The translations under genes were made by a program, and so were the position numbers. From Bacillus thuringiensis (lineage in GTDB: Bacteria; Bacillota; Bacilli; Bacillales; Bacillaceae_G), in NCBI RefSeq assembly GCF_014932895.1, contig NZ_JACYOF010000002.1:62001-126000 (forward strand): 64,000 nucleotides of DNA, written 5' to 3'. The first letter of the stretch is position 1. Each line of letters opens with the position of its first letter. The notes beneath the pieces are model-generated. The model made no database searches, was not told where the DNA came from, and was given only the letters and a program-made list of their open reading frames with translations. Shown in pieces: positions 18,201 to 26,510 of the stretch.

Positions 18201-19479
18201 ATTCCACAAGAACTGGTTCTATAAAGTTTGGATCTTGAACATAAAAAGCTTGTAACGTATCATCATATCCTGATAGCACTTGCACATGTGAAGCATGTTC
18301 GATGTCTATACTTAATAAAACGGGGATCTTTCGGTCGAGTAATATCTTATAAATTTCCTCATTCCCTTTAAAATAACGATATTCATAGCCTAATTCTTCA
18401 ATATAAGAGACCGTATCGGAAAACTTTGAGCCTGTCATATCAAAAATAAACTCTGCTATTTCATCTTGTGTACGTTTTTCTCCCCATAGCTGCAACATCA
18501 TTTCTAAACTTGTCGGAACACAATAATTATCCTTTTGTACAATTGGAACTATCGGCAGGTGAACCTTTTTTCCATCTGGATTTTTTTCTAAATTATGATA
18601 TAAAGAGCCTTTTAAACTTTTTTCTTCTTTTAATAACTGTTGTAAATCTACAAGTTTATTCATTTTGTACAACGCTTCTGCACGTAAATGTACAAAGTAA
18701 GTTTCATAAGCGTGATAAGGAAGCTTACTATTAATATTATTTATTACCGCTAACATCTCTTCATATTTCGCTAAATCTAATAAATACTTTACCTTTTCAA
18801 AATGAAAATATGGTACTTGTGGAAACTTTACAATCGCATCATCGATTAACTGTAATGCACGTTTTTGTTCCCCTTTATTCGCATATAACTGTGATAATAA
18901 GTAGGTAGATAGTTCTTCACAATCTTTATGCTGCTTTCCAGCTAAAAATTGTTCTTCTGCTTTCTCCCATTCACCTGTATGCATATAGACGTAGCCCCAT
19001 TTATCAAAGACCGCACGTGTACTGTACTCCTCTGCTTTTTGCATATAAATGAGCGCTTCTTCATTTCGTTTCATTTCTAATAAACATCGTACTAAAGTAA
19101 AATATGTTTTCGCTAAAAAATCGTCATCTATTTCTTCTTTATCTGCCTCTTCTAAAGAGTCTTTTAACAACTGTTCTGCTTCAAGGATTTTCCGCTCATC
19201 AATTAACTCATCACAATATAAAGAGAGCGTTCTCATATTTGGAAATTTTTTATAAGCGTAGCGAATGAGGAATGAACTGTATTGGTGCATAAGCCCTTCA
19301 TCAGTAAGGCGAATTAATAAGTCAAACTCCTTATGCGAAGGTATATTAGCAAGCCAAGTCTTCACATAGGATAAAGTATTCGTTTCTTTTATATATGAAA
19401 TTTCATTATTTATTTCCTGTAATCCATCTACAAATCTCTTGTCTTTCAAACAAGCTTCTAACTGCTTAAAATCTAGCAT
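15277..19479 (-). CDS. Giant TPR protein with embedded C39-like cysteine peptidase domain
   Basis: A 1400-residue protein without a signal peptide. Residues 1-300 and about 470-1395 are tandem TPR-like helical repeats, rich in patterns such as AxxxYxxALxLD. Between them (about 308-450) is a papain-like domain of the peptidase C39 type: NYCVPTS gives Cys320, HVQVLSGYD gives His398, and VQDPN gives Asp416, a complete catalytic triad. C39 domains cleave bacteriocin leaders in ABC exporters, but here there is no transporter domain. TPR arrays bind protein partners. The ATG at 19479 follows CGAGGTG. It stands alone, and its substrate or partner is unknown. Confidence 0.75.
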   Translation of the reverse strand: MLDFKQLEACLKDKRFVDGLQEINNEISYIKETNTLSYVKTWLANIPSHKEFDLLIRLTDEGLMHQYSSFLIRYAYKKFPNMRTLSLYCDELIDERKILEAEQLLKDSLEEADKEEIDDDFLAKTYFTLVRCLLEMKRNEEALIYMQKAEEYSTRAVFDKWGYVYMHTGEWEKAEEQFLAGKQHKDCEELSTYLLSQLYANKGEQKRALQLIDDAIVKFPQVPYFHFEKVKYLLDLAKYEEMLAVINNINSKLPYHAYETYFVHLRAEALYKMNKLVDLQQLLKEEKSLKGSLYHNLEKNPDGKKVHLPIVPIVQKDNYCVPTSLEMMLQLWGEKRTQDEIAEFIFDMTGSKFSDTVSYIEELGYEYRYFKGNEEIYKILLDRKIPVLLSIDIEHASHVQVLSGYDDTLQAFYVQDPNFIEPVLVEYSKLQEKYRYTGCLAITFVPKEKKEQLAFLSEEENQYFKSIFSLTDHLDEQDKDGINNLVQFLKETSDNPNTWLYTMKHLDVEVDKEFILYCIEKLMEKFPNSDFVKLHGAQCFIRLQEMEKAEQMLASVEKKNNRALYHLINGRYSFEQESYIEAISSFRSSLQLDADQPIAWSFLALSYMYIDQSENALQFSQVAVERSPERFTLTNHGLILIDLERYEEAYEIFNDLLREYKNEAHVWYERARCAHQLGKLHLAIKGLKVAIQLDSNAPYIYTKLSEIYESDLKDEKSTKEILLKGIENCDDKASLYVRLGDYHFQNDSLEEAEVLYKRALEEDNEDVYSHFGLTQVYMAKERYDEAKQYILGLETQIEKSQDFLMNAGMVLWDAEVELGGNEDGFKVALSKLESGIKQSEYNVASALDEYVNRIKGTVFVQRGIAFLRTLHKERNDVSEFGCYTGILYESIGQYGQAMKRYNKAIEQKETALPYYRIGETLMALGQLTEAKQAYETCLELDGNFVGVHLQLAEIYEKEENRSKEHNHMILAMKEEPLHINMEYLAQLSVDLKLHEELLSELELLAGEASEIWRLDAIAYVYGAMNETDKEKARIEEALQLDEGNTEVLYHYAKVLVKKRDANAIEVAMKVIQKDLDNERIFDVYVKAVEQHKKLSNIRDFLHTLTVKKAERSTAFMYAAAAVTERWIERQQNEQPKRSIFIRTFYRMKNRAKEISIITTIIDLYGVSLKLNPKNSMAAQRFALFYENVAMNKEAIDVLQTSLENKWDCDVAKQLVNLFIECEEEDGLQDAIELTKQMVRELPDDYDTLLLQAKVFFKAGEERKAEKICIQLTEKTPFVSRGFLTLGEMYQSQGRFEEAIHLLEDASTHHPNEAAILLALASSYHGAGQTTKAEKITSEVLKIDASDLLARYDHACYLVLLNRKEEAKEELEIVLREDETGFFAELIEEDGDLARLREFEK

Positions 19480-19499
19480 GCATTCACCTCGAATATTTA

Positions 19500-19656
19500 T
19501 TTATCCCGCATTAACGGGCAGTAAAACTTCAATCTCAAAATTCCGCTGGAGCAAAGAAGTTAGGTGGGAGACCAACTGCCCGTAAATGCCCGATTGGTTC
19601 AACTAATAATCATTGGGGGATGAACAAAACCCCCAATGATTAAAGTTTCACTTTAT
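19500..19656 (-). repeat. bcr1-like chromosomal repeat (full copy B)
   Basis: A 147-bp element (19505-19651) is flanked on both sides by TTTAT (19500-19504 and 19652-19656), the target duplication described for the B. cereus-group bcr1 element of about 155 bp. It contains two self-complementary parts: CATTGGGGG with CCCCCAATG at one end, and CCCGCATTAACGGG-type and GGGCAGT/ACTGCCC arms at the other. It lies 20 bases upstream of the TPR gene start, on the promoter side. Confidence 0.75.
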
Positions 19657-19949
19657 ACTGCTACTTGCTTAGATTTTACACATCATATAGTATGTATTCA
19701 ACTATAATCTCTTATAATGAATGGTATGAATTAATATTATTGAATTTTATAACAGAATATAGTAAAAACAATTGTTTTTCTCCGTATTTTGTTTGATTGT
19801 ATGAAATAACGTATAATGAGGACCTTACCTTTTTGAAACCAAAATTAGTATATGGAATTATATCAGCGATAATTCAAATATATTAGCGATTAGACATTGG
19901 ATATCGATTTAACGACAAAAAATGATAAACTTCATCATATCGCTTCTTT

Positions 19950-20828
19950 TTAACATGCTATTTCACCAAATGTAATTTTCATATTCGGAGCATATATTAA
20001 AGATGAATGTATATGAAACGCTTTAAAAAATCGTAGTTCTGCTTCAAATTGAGCTAACGCATCATCATATGTTAATCCTCTGGCTATTAAACGCTCTATA
20101 AATTGCTGTTTATCACCTGGATTGTCCGCAATCCCCTCTTCTTTTAATGAATGATACAAATCTTTTTTATCACTGTGATGCATATTTGAATCTAAAAAGT
20201 TCACTTTATCACTCACCCTACACTCAATATTTTTCACACCTAATTCACTTAAATACATCGGTATTTTCATGCCGATATTACCATCCTTACCGTTTCTTTG
20301 CGTGTCACTTTCAAATAATTTCTGCAAAGCACCTAGCTGGATAATTTCCGATTGATTCTCTCCATCTAGTACGTTTGAAGACATGTTAGAAATCCAATGT
20401 GGTTCAAAACAGATTATTTTGCCACCGTCTTTAATTGAATGTATCATTTTTTGTAGCATCATTTTTGGAGTATTCATATGTAATAAGAAGGCATGACAGA
20501 TTGCTATATCGTATTTATTTTTCAATTCAATTTCTACAGCATCTCCTTCAATAAATTCTGATTCATATGGAAGTGAACGAAACAATTCTCTCGCTTCAGC
20601 TATTAATGTTTCTCCGCTATCAATACCTGTATACTTTGATCCACCTGGAAGTAAAGGCAACAAAACTAAGCCTAAATAACCATATCCACAGCCATAATCA
20701 ACAATATGTACTGGCTCAGAAATCTTCCAAACTGAGTTCACTAGAAATCTTAAATAATCGTCATTATAATATAATTCTCTCGTGTTTTTTAAATATGTGA
20801 GTTTACTGTTCCAATCATACGTTTCCAA
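19950..20828 (-). CDS. Class I SAM-dependent methyltransferase
   Basis: A 292-residue cytoplasmic protein with the Rossmann methyltransferase motifs. VDYGCGYGYLG (about residues 39-49) is the SAM-binding glycine motif I, TGIDSGE is the acidic loop after strand 2, GDAVEI is motif II, and CHAFLLHM is the motif IV region. The C-terminal 100 residues are not a recognised domain. Start is the TTG at 20828, 8 bases after AAGGAGG. The methyl acceptor cannot be inferred, and no operon partners are seen. The 293 bases between this gene and the bcr1-like repeat hold nothing I can identify. Confidence 0.8.
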   Translation of the reverse strand: METYDWNSKLTYLKNTRELYYNDDYLRFLVNSVWKISEPVHIVDYGCGYGYLGLVLLPLLPGGSKYTGIDSGETLIAEARELFRSLPYESEFIEGDAVEIELKNKYDIAICHAFLLHMNTPKMMLQKMIHSIKDGGKIICFEPHWISNMSSNVLDGENQSEIIQLGALQKLFESDTQRNGKDGNIGMKIPMYLSELGVKNIECRVSDKVNFLDSNMHHSDKKDLYHSLKEEGIADNPGDKQQFIERLIARGLTYDDALAQFEAELRFFKAFHIHSSLIYAPNMKITFGEIAC

Positions 20829-20964
20829 GTCTAACGCCTCCTTATATATATAACATTACAATTCTCCATTTAATAAAGACATTCCTATACTTTAAACAAT
20901 TCCAGAAAAATTTAGTTTTAATAAAGTGAAACTACTGCTTACACCTTTCCTATAAAAAATAAAA

Positions 20965-20998
20965 AAGGCATACGTATCTGTAATGATACATATACCTA
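20965..20998 (-). terminator. Terminator of argS
   Basis: A 12-bp stem with two G-T pairs (20967-20978 with 20985-20996). It is followed on the minus strand by a T run at 20961-20966. Confidence 0.8.
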
Positions 20999-21004
20999 TT
21001 TATT

Positions 21005-22693
21005 TTACATCTCCTCAGGTGCCTCCACCCCAAGTAAACGTAATCCCTCTTTTAATACAACCGTCACAGCATAAACTAATGCAAGTCTACTGTCTTTCTC
21101 TTCGTTCTCTTCTAATATACGAACATTGCCGTAATATTTATTAAACGCTTGTGCTACTTCTAATACGTATTTTGAAATAATGGATGGCTCATTTTTATTG
21201 AAGGCTGCTTCAATTACTTGCGGGAATTTATTGAGTAATTTTACGACGTTCCAGCTATAATCATCATTTAATGCAAAAGTACACGTTTCAAATTCTACAC
21301 TTTCTTTTCTTAAAATAGAGCACGCACGTGCGTGTGTGTACTGTACATACGGTCCTGTTTCCCCTTCAAATTTCAACATATTTTCTAATGAAAATTCAAT
21401 ATTATGCATACGCTCATTTTTTAAATCGTGGAAGATGACTGCTCCAACACCGACTTGCTTTGCTACTTCTTCTTTTTGTTTTAAGTTTGGATTTTTCTCT
21501 TCAATATTTTGTTTTGCAAGTTCAACTGCTTCTTCTAATACTTCTTCTAGTAAAATAACTCTTCCTTTACGTGTCGACATTTTCTTACCATCTTTTAAAA
21601 TGAATCCAAACGGTACATGTTCCATACCATCAACCCAGTTGTATCCGAGTTTTTTTAATACGGTGAAAAATTGATTAAAGTGTAAACTTTGTTCTGGGCC
21701 AACTACATATAGCGCTTTATCAAATTCATATGTGTTTTGACGATATAAAGCTGCCGTTAAGTCACGTGTTGCATAAATCGTCGCACCATCTGATTTTCTA
21801 ATTAAGCAAGGGGGCATACCTTCTTCTTCTAAATTAACGACTAATGCACCTTCGGATTCTTCAAGCAGATCATGTTCCTCTAAAATCCCAATAAAATCTT
21901 CCATTAAATTATTATAAAAAGCTTCTCCTTGAAAATTAGTAAATTCTACACCGAGAAGTTCGTATATGCGAGAAAATTCTTTTAAGGATTCGTGACGGAA
22001 CCAATTCCAAAGCTCGACTGCTTCTTCATCACCTTCTTCTAATTTTTTAAACCAAGCACGACCTTGTTCCTCTAGTTCTTCGTTCTCTTTTACTTCTTCA
22101 TGGAATTGAACATATAACTTAAATAATTCACGTATTGGATCCTCTTTAACTACTGCTTCATTTCCCCATTTTTTATATGCGGTAATTAACTTTCCAAACT
22201 GTGTTCCCCAATCGCCAATATAATTAATTCCTACAACTTCATAGCCACATTTTTCGGCGATATGTTTCAGCGAATTTCCTATCATTGTAGAACGTAAATG
22301 CCCCATCGAGAAAGGTTTTGCAATATTTGGAGATGAGTAATCAATAACTACCGTTTTTTCATATCCAAAGTGATTTTGACCGTATCCTTCTTTCTTAGCT
22401 AAAATCGTTTTTAATACTGCATCACTTACCGTTTCACGATTAAAAAATACATTTACATAAGGACCAACAGCCTCTACTTTCGTAAAGAACGGATCATTTA
22501 ATTTCTCCGCAACTTCCTTTGCAATAATAGCTGGTGATTTTTTGTATTGCTTCGCTAGTGAAAAGCATGGGAACGCTGCATCTCCGAAGTCATCTTGTTT
22601 TGGTGTTTCGATTAAATCTAAAATTTGACTTTGTGTTAATTCATTCGCAAGAATATTGGATAAACTTTTCGCAAACTTTGTTTTATACTCCAT
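21005..22693 (-). CDS. argS: Arginine-tRNA ligase
   Basis: A 562-residue class I ArgRS. An N-terminal additional domain (about 1-85) is followed by the catalytic core with SMGHLRST (HIGH motif region) and KMSTR (371-375), then a C-terminal alpha-helical DALR anticodon-binding domain ending in LRLLGVEAPEEM. It attaches arginine to tRNA-Arg. The ATG at 22693 follows AAGGAGG. The preceding T-box reads CGC, an arginine codon, so expression rises when tRNA-Arg is uncharged. B. cereus-group genomes carry two argS genes; this T-box-controlled copy is probably one of that pair. Confidence 0.95.
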   Translation of the reverse strand: MEYKTKFAKSLSNILANELTQSQILDLIETPKQDDFGDAAFPCFSLAKQYKKSPAIIAKEVAEKLNDPFFTKVEAVGPYVNVFFNRETVSDAVLKTILAKKEGYGQNHFGYEKTVVIDYSSPNIAKPFSMGHLRSTMIGNSLKHIAEKCGYEVVGINYIGDWGTQFGKLITAYKKWGNEAVVKEDPIRELFKLYVQFHEEVKENEELEEQGRAWFKKLEEGDEEAVELWNWFRHESLKEFSRIYELLGVEFTNFQGEAFYNNLMEDFIGILEEHDLLEESEGALVVNLEEEGMPPCLIRKSDGATIYATRDLTAALYRQNTYEFDKALYVVGPEQSLHFNQFFTVLKKLGYNWVDGMEHVPFGFILKDGKKMSTRKGRVILLEEVLEEAVELAKQNIEEKNPNLKQKEEVAKQVGVGAVIFHDLKNERMHNIEFSLENMLKFEGETGPYVQYTHARACSILRKESVEFETCTFALNDDYSWNVVKLLNKFPQVIEAAFNKNEPSIISKYVLEVAQAFNKYYGNVRILEENEEKDSRLALVYAVTVVLKEGLRLLGVEAPEEM

Positions 22694-22721
22694 ACTACAA
22701 CCTCCTTATTTTTTTAAACAA

Positions 22722-22945
22722 AAAAAAACCGTCTCTATATAAGAGACGAGTTTTAACCCGTGGTACCACCCTTGTTGTTCATTACGAACCACTTTCCCAT
22801 TTATAACGAGGACAGGGGGCCTCGGCTTACTCTACTATTCGTTCAAGAAGCGTCTCCGAAGTGCGCTTCATCTTTTTCTTCTGCACTAGGCTCACACCAT
22901 CCCTAGCTCGCTTTCCTTCTGAAAAAGACTACTCTCTTCATCACA
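22722..22945 (-). promoter_or_regulatory. T-box leader of argS, Arg (CGC) specifier
   Basis: Minus-strand leader with GATGAAGAGAGTAG at stem I, antiterminator AGGGTGGTACCACGG (plus 22757-22771) and a terminator with CGTCTCT/AGAGACG arms and an 8-T run. Specifier CGC (plus 22863-22865) is followed by A and CTTC, which pairs with GAAG of the 5' strand. Confidence 0.92.
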
Positions 22946-22993
22946 GACAGTATATTTAATTAATTATTGCTTATTATACATCTTTTCAAACAA

Positions 22994-23770
22994 TTAGCAA
23001 GGGGCAATTACACCAAAATGAAACTTTGCACTTTTTCTTTTGTATACGTGAAAATTGTGTTTTTCAAATCTAGAACTACGAAAATGATCTTTCAGAACGA
23101 CACACTTTCTCGCCACACGCTTCGCTTCCATAATTGTTTCATCAGTAATATCATGATACAAAGCGAAATGTTTTAACCCTTTTATTCCATCTGATTCTAT
23201 GACAGTTTCTTCAAACATTGGATCAAGGTAAACAATGTCATAACTATTGTCTTCACATTGTTTTAAAAATGTGAAATGCTCTGTTTGTTTTACATCGATT
23301 CTTTTCATTGCCTCATCAATTTCAGAAACGGAGGAAGACCACGTTTGCAAACCTTTTTCCATTATGTAAGCCATATATTCGTTTCCTTCAAGTCCTGTTA
23401 CTTTTCCACTTTCACCCACAACATAACTAGCTACAATACTATCTGATGCCATACCGAGCGTACAATCTAACACTGTCATTCCGCTCTCTAATTTGGCAGC
23501 TTGTACAAACGGATCATGTTCTCCGCGCATTAACCTTTTCACGCGAAACATTGCTGAGTTTGGATGAAAGAAAAACGACTCTTCCGTACCTTTTGGATAA
23601 ATAGCTAATCGGTTCTTCCCTACGACAAGTACATCTTGTTCGTGTTGCTCATGCAGTTTATGCACAGGTATATCATTACGTATAACAAAAGAACTATTTA
23701 ATTCTCCCGCTACCTTTTTGGCATAAGTTGACATTTCTTTATTTGTTCTTCCTGCGGTTGTTACTATCAT
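22994..23770 (-). CDS. RsmJ-like class I methyltransferase (YpiP family)
   Basis: A 258-residue protein with SAM motif I at LDCTLGMASD, an acidic strand 2 end (GLEGNEYM), and DIVYLDPMFEET, the DP-[MP]-[FY] motif characteristic of the RsmJ (16S rRNA G1516 N2) group. It matches the Firmicute YpiP-like branch (PF04445), whose substrate has not to my knowledge been shown. The ATG at 23770 follows AGAGGTG. It sits just beyond the brxA terminator and probably has its own promoter. Confidence 0.8.
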   Translation of the reverse strand: MIVTTAGRTNKEMSTYAKKVAGELNSSFVIRNDIPVHKLHEQHEQDVLVVGKNRLAIYPKGTEESFFFHPNSAMFRVKRLMRGEHDPFVQAAKLESGMTVLDCTLGMASDSIVASYVVGESGKVTGLEGNEYMAYIMEKGLQTWSSSVSEIDEAMKRIDVKQTEHFTFLKQCEDNSYDIVYLDPMFEETVIESDGIKGLKHFALYHDITDETIMEAKRVARKCVVLKDHFRSSRFEKHNFHVYKRKSAKFHFGVIAPC

Positions 23771-23789
23771 TGTTTCACCTCTATATAAA

Positions 23790-23818
23790 GAAAAGAGGGA
23801 GATTTACTCTCCCCCTTC
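23790..23818 (-). terminator. Terminator of brxA
   Basis: GAGGGAGA and TCTCCCTC-like arms (23794-23802 and 23808-23816) flank a 5-base loop. The minus strand continues with CTTTTC. Confidence 0.75.
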
Positions 23819-23819
23819 T

Positions 23820-24254
23820 TTAGCAATTCTTTTCGAAAGCTTGTTCTAAGTTCGTAATAATATCGTCCATAGTTGCACCTTCAATTTCATGACGGTGAAT
23901 GAAGTGAACCACTTCTTTTCCTTTTAGTAATGCCATAGATGGTGAAGATGGAGGAATTTCTCCGAAGTATTCACGCATTTTTGCAGTAGCATCTTTATCT
24001 TGACCTGCAAATACAGTTACAAGATGATCGGGTTGTTTTTCAGCACGAACAACCGCTTGACCTGCTGATGGGCGTGCTAAACCAGCTGCACAACCGCATA
24101 CAGAGTTTACAACTACTAAAGTTGTACCTGTTGTGTTTTCCATAAATTCTGTAACAGCTTCTTCTGTAGTTAACTCTTCAAATCCAGAACGCACTAATTC
24201 TTGACGCATTGGAATTACCATTTGGCGCATGTATTCTTCATAAGCATTTGACAT
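23820..24254 (-). CDS. brxA: Bacilliredoxin BrxA
   Basis: A 144-residue thioredoxin-fold protein with the CGC active site (NSVCGCAAGLARP), followed by a cis-Pro region (SSPSMALLKGKEVVHFI). The N-terminus (NAYEEYMRQMVIPMRQEL) is close to B. subtilis BrxA (YphP). Bacilliredoxins remove bacillithiol from S-bacillithiolated proteins after oxidative stress, and the BSH is then handed to BrxB/YpdA. The ATG at 24254 follows AAGGAGAG. Its neighbour on the same strand is another thiol-disulfide protein of the DCC family, suggesting a redox cluster. Confidence 0.9.
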   Translation of the reverse strand: MSNAYEEYMRQMVIPMRQELVRSGFEELTTEEAVTEFMENTTGTTLVVVNSVCGCAAGLARPSAGQAVVRAEKQPDHLVTVFAGQDKDATAKMREYFGEIPPSSPSMALLKGKEVVHFIHRHEIEGATMDDIITNLEQAFEKNC

Positions 24255-24337
24255 CTTGTAATCTCTCCTTCAACTTTCATTCCAATTTCATCATATCACG
24301 CTCTAATAATAGGTGCAAAAGAAAGATAACGATGATT

Positions 24338-24721
24338 TCATTTTTTTGTAAGGATTTCACAAACCCCTTCACGGCAATGTCCGACTGGGACAAGTTTTCT
24401 ATTGTTAGCGATATAATCGTATACTTTACTTCCAAATCCGAGTACGATAGATAGTTTTATAAAAGGCACTGCAAACCAATAAGATGGAACAACCTTTGCT
24501 AATACATTTATGCTATGAATTCCGTCATACCATTTATTATTTTTTAAAATATACAATCTTTGTTCCATCTTACTTTGTAGTGCTTGAGAAAGTTCATACT
24601 TCTTGACTACATCTTCATCTCGAAATGAAACAAATTTCATCTTACCCTTTTTATCTAATTTTTTCGTACGCTCTGCAACTACAGTACACATCGGACACCA
24701 GCTATCATAGAAAACGATCAT
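24338..24721 (-). CDS. DCC-family thiol-disulfide oxidoreductase (DUF393)
   Basis: A 127-residue protein opening with IVFYDSWCPMC, the D-x-W-C-x-x-C motif that names the DCC family; the two cysteines are the presumed redox pair. The rest (FVSFRDEDV, then hydrophobic helices) follows the same pattern as B. subtilis YuxK-type proteins. The function is not established beyond probable thiol-disulfide exchange. Its ATG at 24721 lies 3 bases after the stop of the CvfC-like gene, so the two form one operon. Confidence 0.85.
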   Translation of the reverse strand: MIVFYDSWCPMCTVVAERTKKLDKKGKMKFVSFRDEDVVKKYELSQALQSKMEQRLYILKNNKWYDGIHSINVLAKVVPSYWFAVPFIKLSIVLGFGSKVYDYIANNRKLVPVGHCREGVCEILTKK

Positions 24722-24724
24722 ATA

Positions 24725-25852
24725 TTATTCCCCTTTACGAGACTCCGTCATTTGTTTCCATACAGAACCTTTTGCTTCTTCGCCGCCTTCAATACGCTCT
24801 AATGCAAGACGAGCTTGCATCGCTACTTCAAACTCTGGATCATCTTGTGCTACTTTTAGTGCTGGAATAGCACTTTCATCTCCAAGTTCAAATAAGAACA
24901 TAGCTGCACGCCAGCGTACTAATTTACTTGAATCTTTCAGAGATTTAATCATAACGAACATCGCTGCTGGATCACCTACGTCTGATAAGCAATCTCCTGC
25001 AGTACGACGAACACTTACAGAACGATCTAATAACGCCTTATATAATAACGGCAATACTTCTTCACCTTTTACCATACCTAAATAAGCTGTTGCTAAACGG
25101 CGGATTGATACTTTTTCATCATCTAACGCTATTTTCAATACGGGAATATCCTCTTCCGCTGGATCCATTTGTTCTAAAGCAGCAAAACGTTTTTTCCAGT
25201 CAGAATCTTTCATCATCTCTTCTGTTACTTTATATGGCTCACGCTTTTGAATCGTTACTTCAACAGCACCTGCTTGATCTAATAGTTCTTTAACCGTTTG
25301 ATTCACACGTTCTTCTGAATAAGCAGCAACAATTTCTTCTACTACTTCTTTCCCGATTTCTTCAAAATTACCGTAACGTGTACTTTGCTCTACCCATTTG
25401 CGCTCTTTCACAACGTTAGGTGCAGACATTTGTACTTTCATAATCGCTTCTTTAAAACGATCAGGTAAACCAACACGTTCTTCTGTCATTCCATCAGTTA
25501 GCTTCACTTGCATCGGGATAGTAAAGAACATTTGAATAAACACTTTCACTTCCCCAAAATGAGACAGTTGTTGTTCTTCGCTTTCTTCTACTATTTCTTC
25601 ACCGAAAACGGCACGAACTTGTTGTAATAAAAATTTCCAGTCATACTTCGCATTTCGCTCCACTGCTAAAAAGTCTGCTACATGATACACACCTTTAATG
25701 CCTTCAATTTTCAAAATTTCTTGTACTTGCACTGGTGCTTGTGCTGCATTTTCATTTGTATAATTATTACGTGCTCCTGATGGTAATACTTCATTCAAAA
25801 TAACTTTCATTGTATTTGGACTTGGCGTCGGTTCAATTGCTTTAATCTTCAC
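24725..25852 (-). CDS. Conserved virulence factor C-like protein (Nfu-N domain plus HEAT repeats)
   Basis: A 375-residue cytoplasmic protein. Residues 1-80 form an Nfu/NifU N-terminal-like scaffold domain (IKAIEPTPSPNTMKV). A linker domain follows, and the C-terminal 150 residues are HEAT/PBS-lyase-type repeats (LGMVKGEEVLPLLYKAL, VGDPAAMFVMIKSL). The combination matches staphylococcal CvfC, a factor affecting virulence gene expression by an unknown mechanism. I choose the GTG at 25852, downstream of GGAGAG, because the family N-terminus begins KIKAIEPTPSP. Longer frames reach 25975 but carry unrelated sequence. It is followed closely by the DCC gene. Confidence 0.75.
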   Translation of the reverse strand: MKIKAIEPTPSPNTMKVILNEVLPSGARNNYTNENAAQAPVQVQEILKIEGIKGVYHVADFLAVERNAKYDWKFLLQQVRAVFGEEIVEESEEQQLSHFGEVKVFIQMFFTIPMQVKLTDGMTEERVGLPDRFKEAIMKVQMSAPNVVKERKWVEQSTRYGNFEEIGKEVVEEIVAAYSEERVNQTVKELLDQAGAVEVTIQKREPYKVTEEMMKDSDWKKRFAALEQMDPAEEDIPVLKIALDDEKVSIRRLATAYLGMVKGEEVLPLLYKALLDRSVSVRRTAGDCLSDVGDPAAMFVMIKSLKDSSKLVRWRAAMFLFELGDESAIPALKVAQDDPEFEVAMQARLALERIEGGEEAKGSVWKQMTESRKGE

Positions 25853-26010
25853 GTAAAATAACTCTCCTTTATTGCATGTTCTTAGCTGTATTGTAACATG
25901 TTCTCCCTCTATACTCCTACTCGGATGCTTTATTTTGCTCATTTCTTTCCACAAGTTTATCAAAACACTTTTCACTAAATTCTTCCGAAGCTACTGTTTC
26001 AATTCTCATT

Positions 26011-26349
26011 TTATCGGGATGCACCTTCCCTCCTTCTCTCCAAAAATGTAATACTCTCAATCACAACTTCAGTTCTATATATTCTCTTTCCTTGTTCATC
26101 ATCGTAATTACTCGTATGAATACGCCCGGTAATCCCAACAAGTGATCCCTTCGTACAATATTCTGTTACATTTTCAGCGGATCTTCGCCATATCTGACAA
26201 TTTATAAAATCGACTTGTTGTTCACCTAAACTATTTCGAAATCCTCTATTCACTGCAACACATATTCGTGCATAAGCGACTCCTTGTTTTGTGTAGTATA
26301 ATTCTGGCTCCTTTGTCAATCTACCGATTAATACAACTCGATTCATCAT
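26011..26349 (-). CDS. ssbB: Single-stranded DNA-binding protein, SsbB type
   Basis: A 112-residue OB-fold protein beginning MNRVVLIGRLTKEPELYYT and containing VDFINCQIW and GSLVGITGRI, the usual SSB beta strands. It ends at RRREGASR and lacks the Gly/Gln-rich tail and acidic DDDIPF tip of SsbA, so it matches the short B. subtilis SsbB/YwpH that protects incoming DNA during competence. GAGGTGG precedes the ATG at 26349. I looked for a ComK box upstream and did not see a convincing one. Confidence 0.85.
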   Translation of the reverse strand: MMNRVVLIGRLTKEPELYYTKQGVAYARICVAVNRGFRNSLGEQQVDFINCQIWRRSAENVTEYCTKGSLVGITGRIHTSNYDDEQGKRIYRTEVVIESITFLERRREGASR

Positions 26350-26465
26350 AAGTTATACCACCTCACCTATTTTTCTTCATTGTAAAGAAAAATGTGTGCT
26401 GGGTAAAAAGTGCAAAATGATATGTCTGTAAGTAAATATTATTCTTTTATACCTTACAAAAGTAA

Positions 26466-26506
26466 AAAAGAAACCCTACATATTTTAAACATGTAAGGTT
26501 TCAAAA
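26466..26506 (-). terminator. Terminator of the DUF4318-like gene
   Basis: GAAACCCTACAT (26470-26481) pairs imperfectly with ATGTAAGGTTTC (26491-26502). T residues follow on the minus strand. Confidence 0.75.
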
Positions 26507-26510
26507 AATA

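Noticed and set aside
20921-20942. AATAAAGTGAAACT resembling the start of the bcr1-like repeat
   Set aside because: Only about 12 bases match, with no hairpin or further similarity. It is too short to call a repeat copy.
26350-26460. A ComK box upstream of ssbB
   Set aside because: No pair of AAAA-N5-TTTT motifs with proper spacing was found, so competence control is not supported by sequence.
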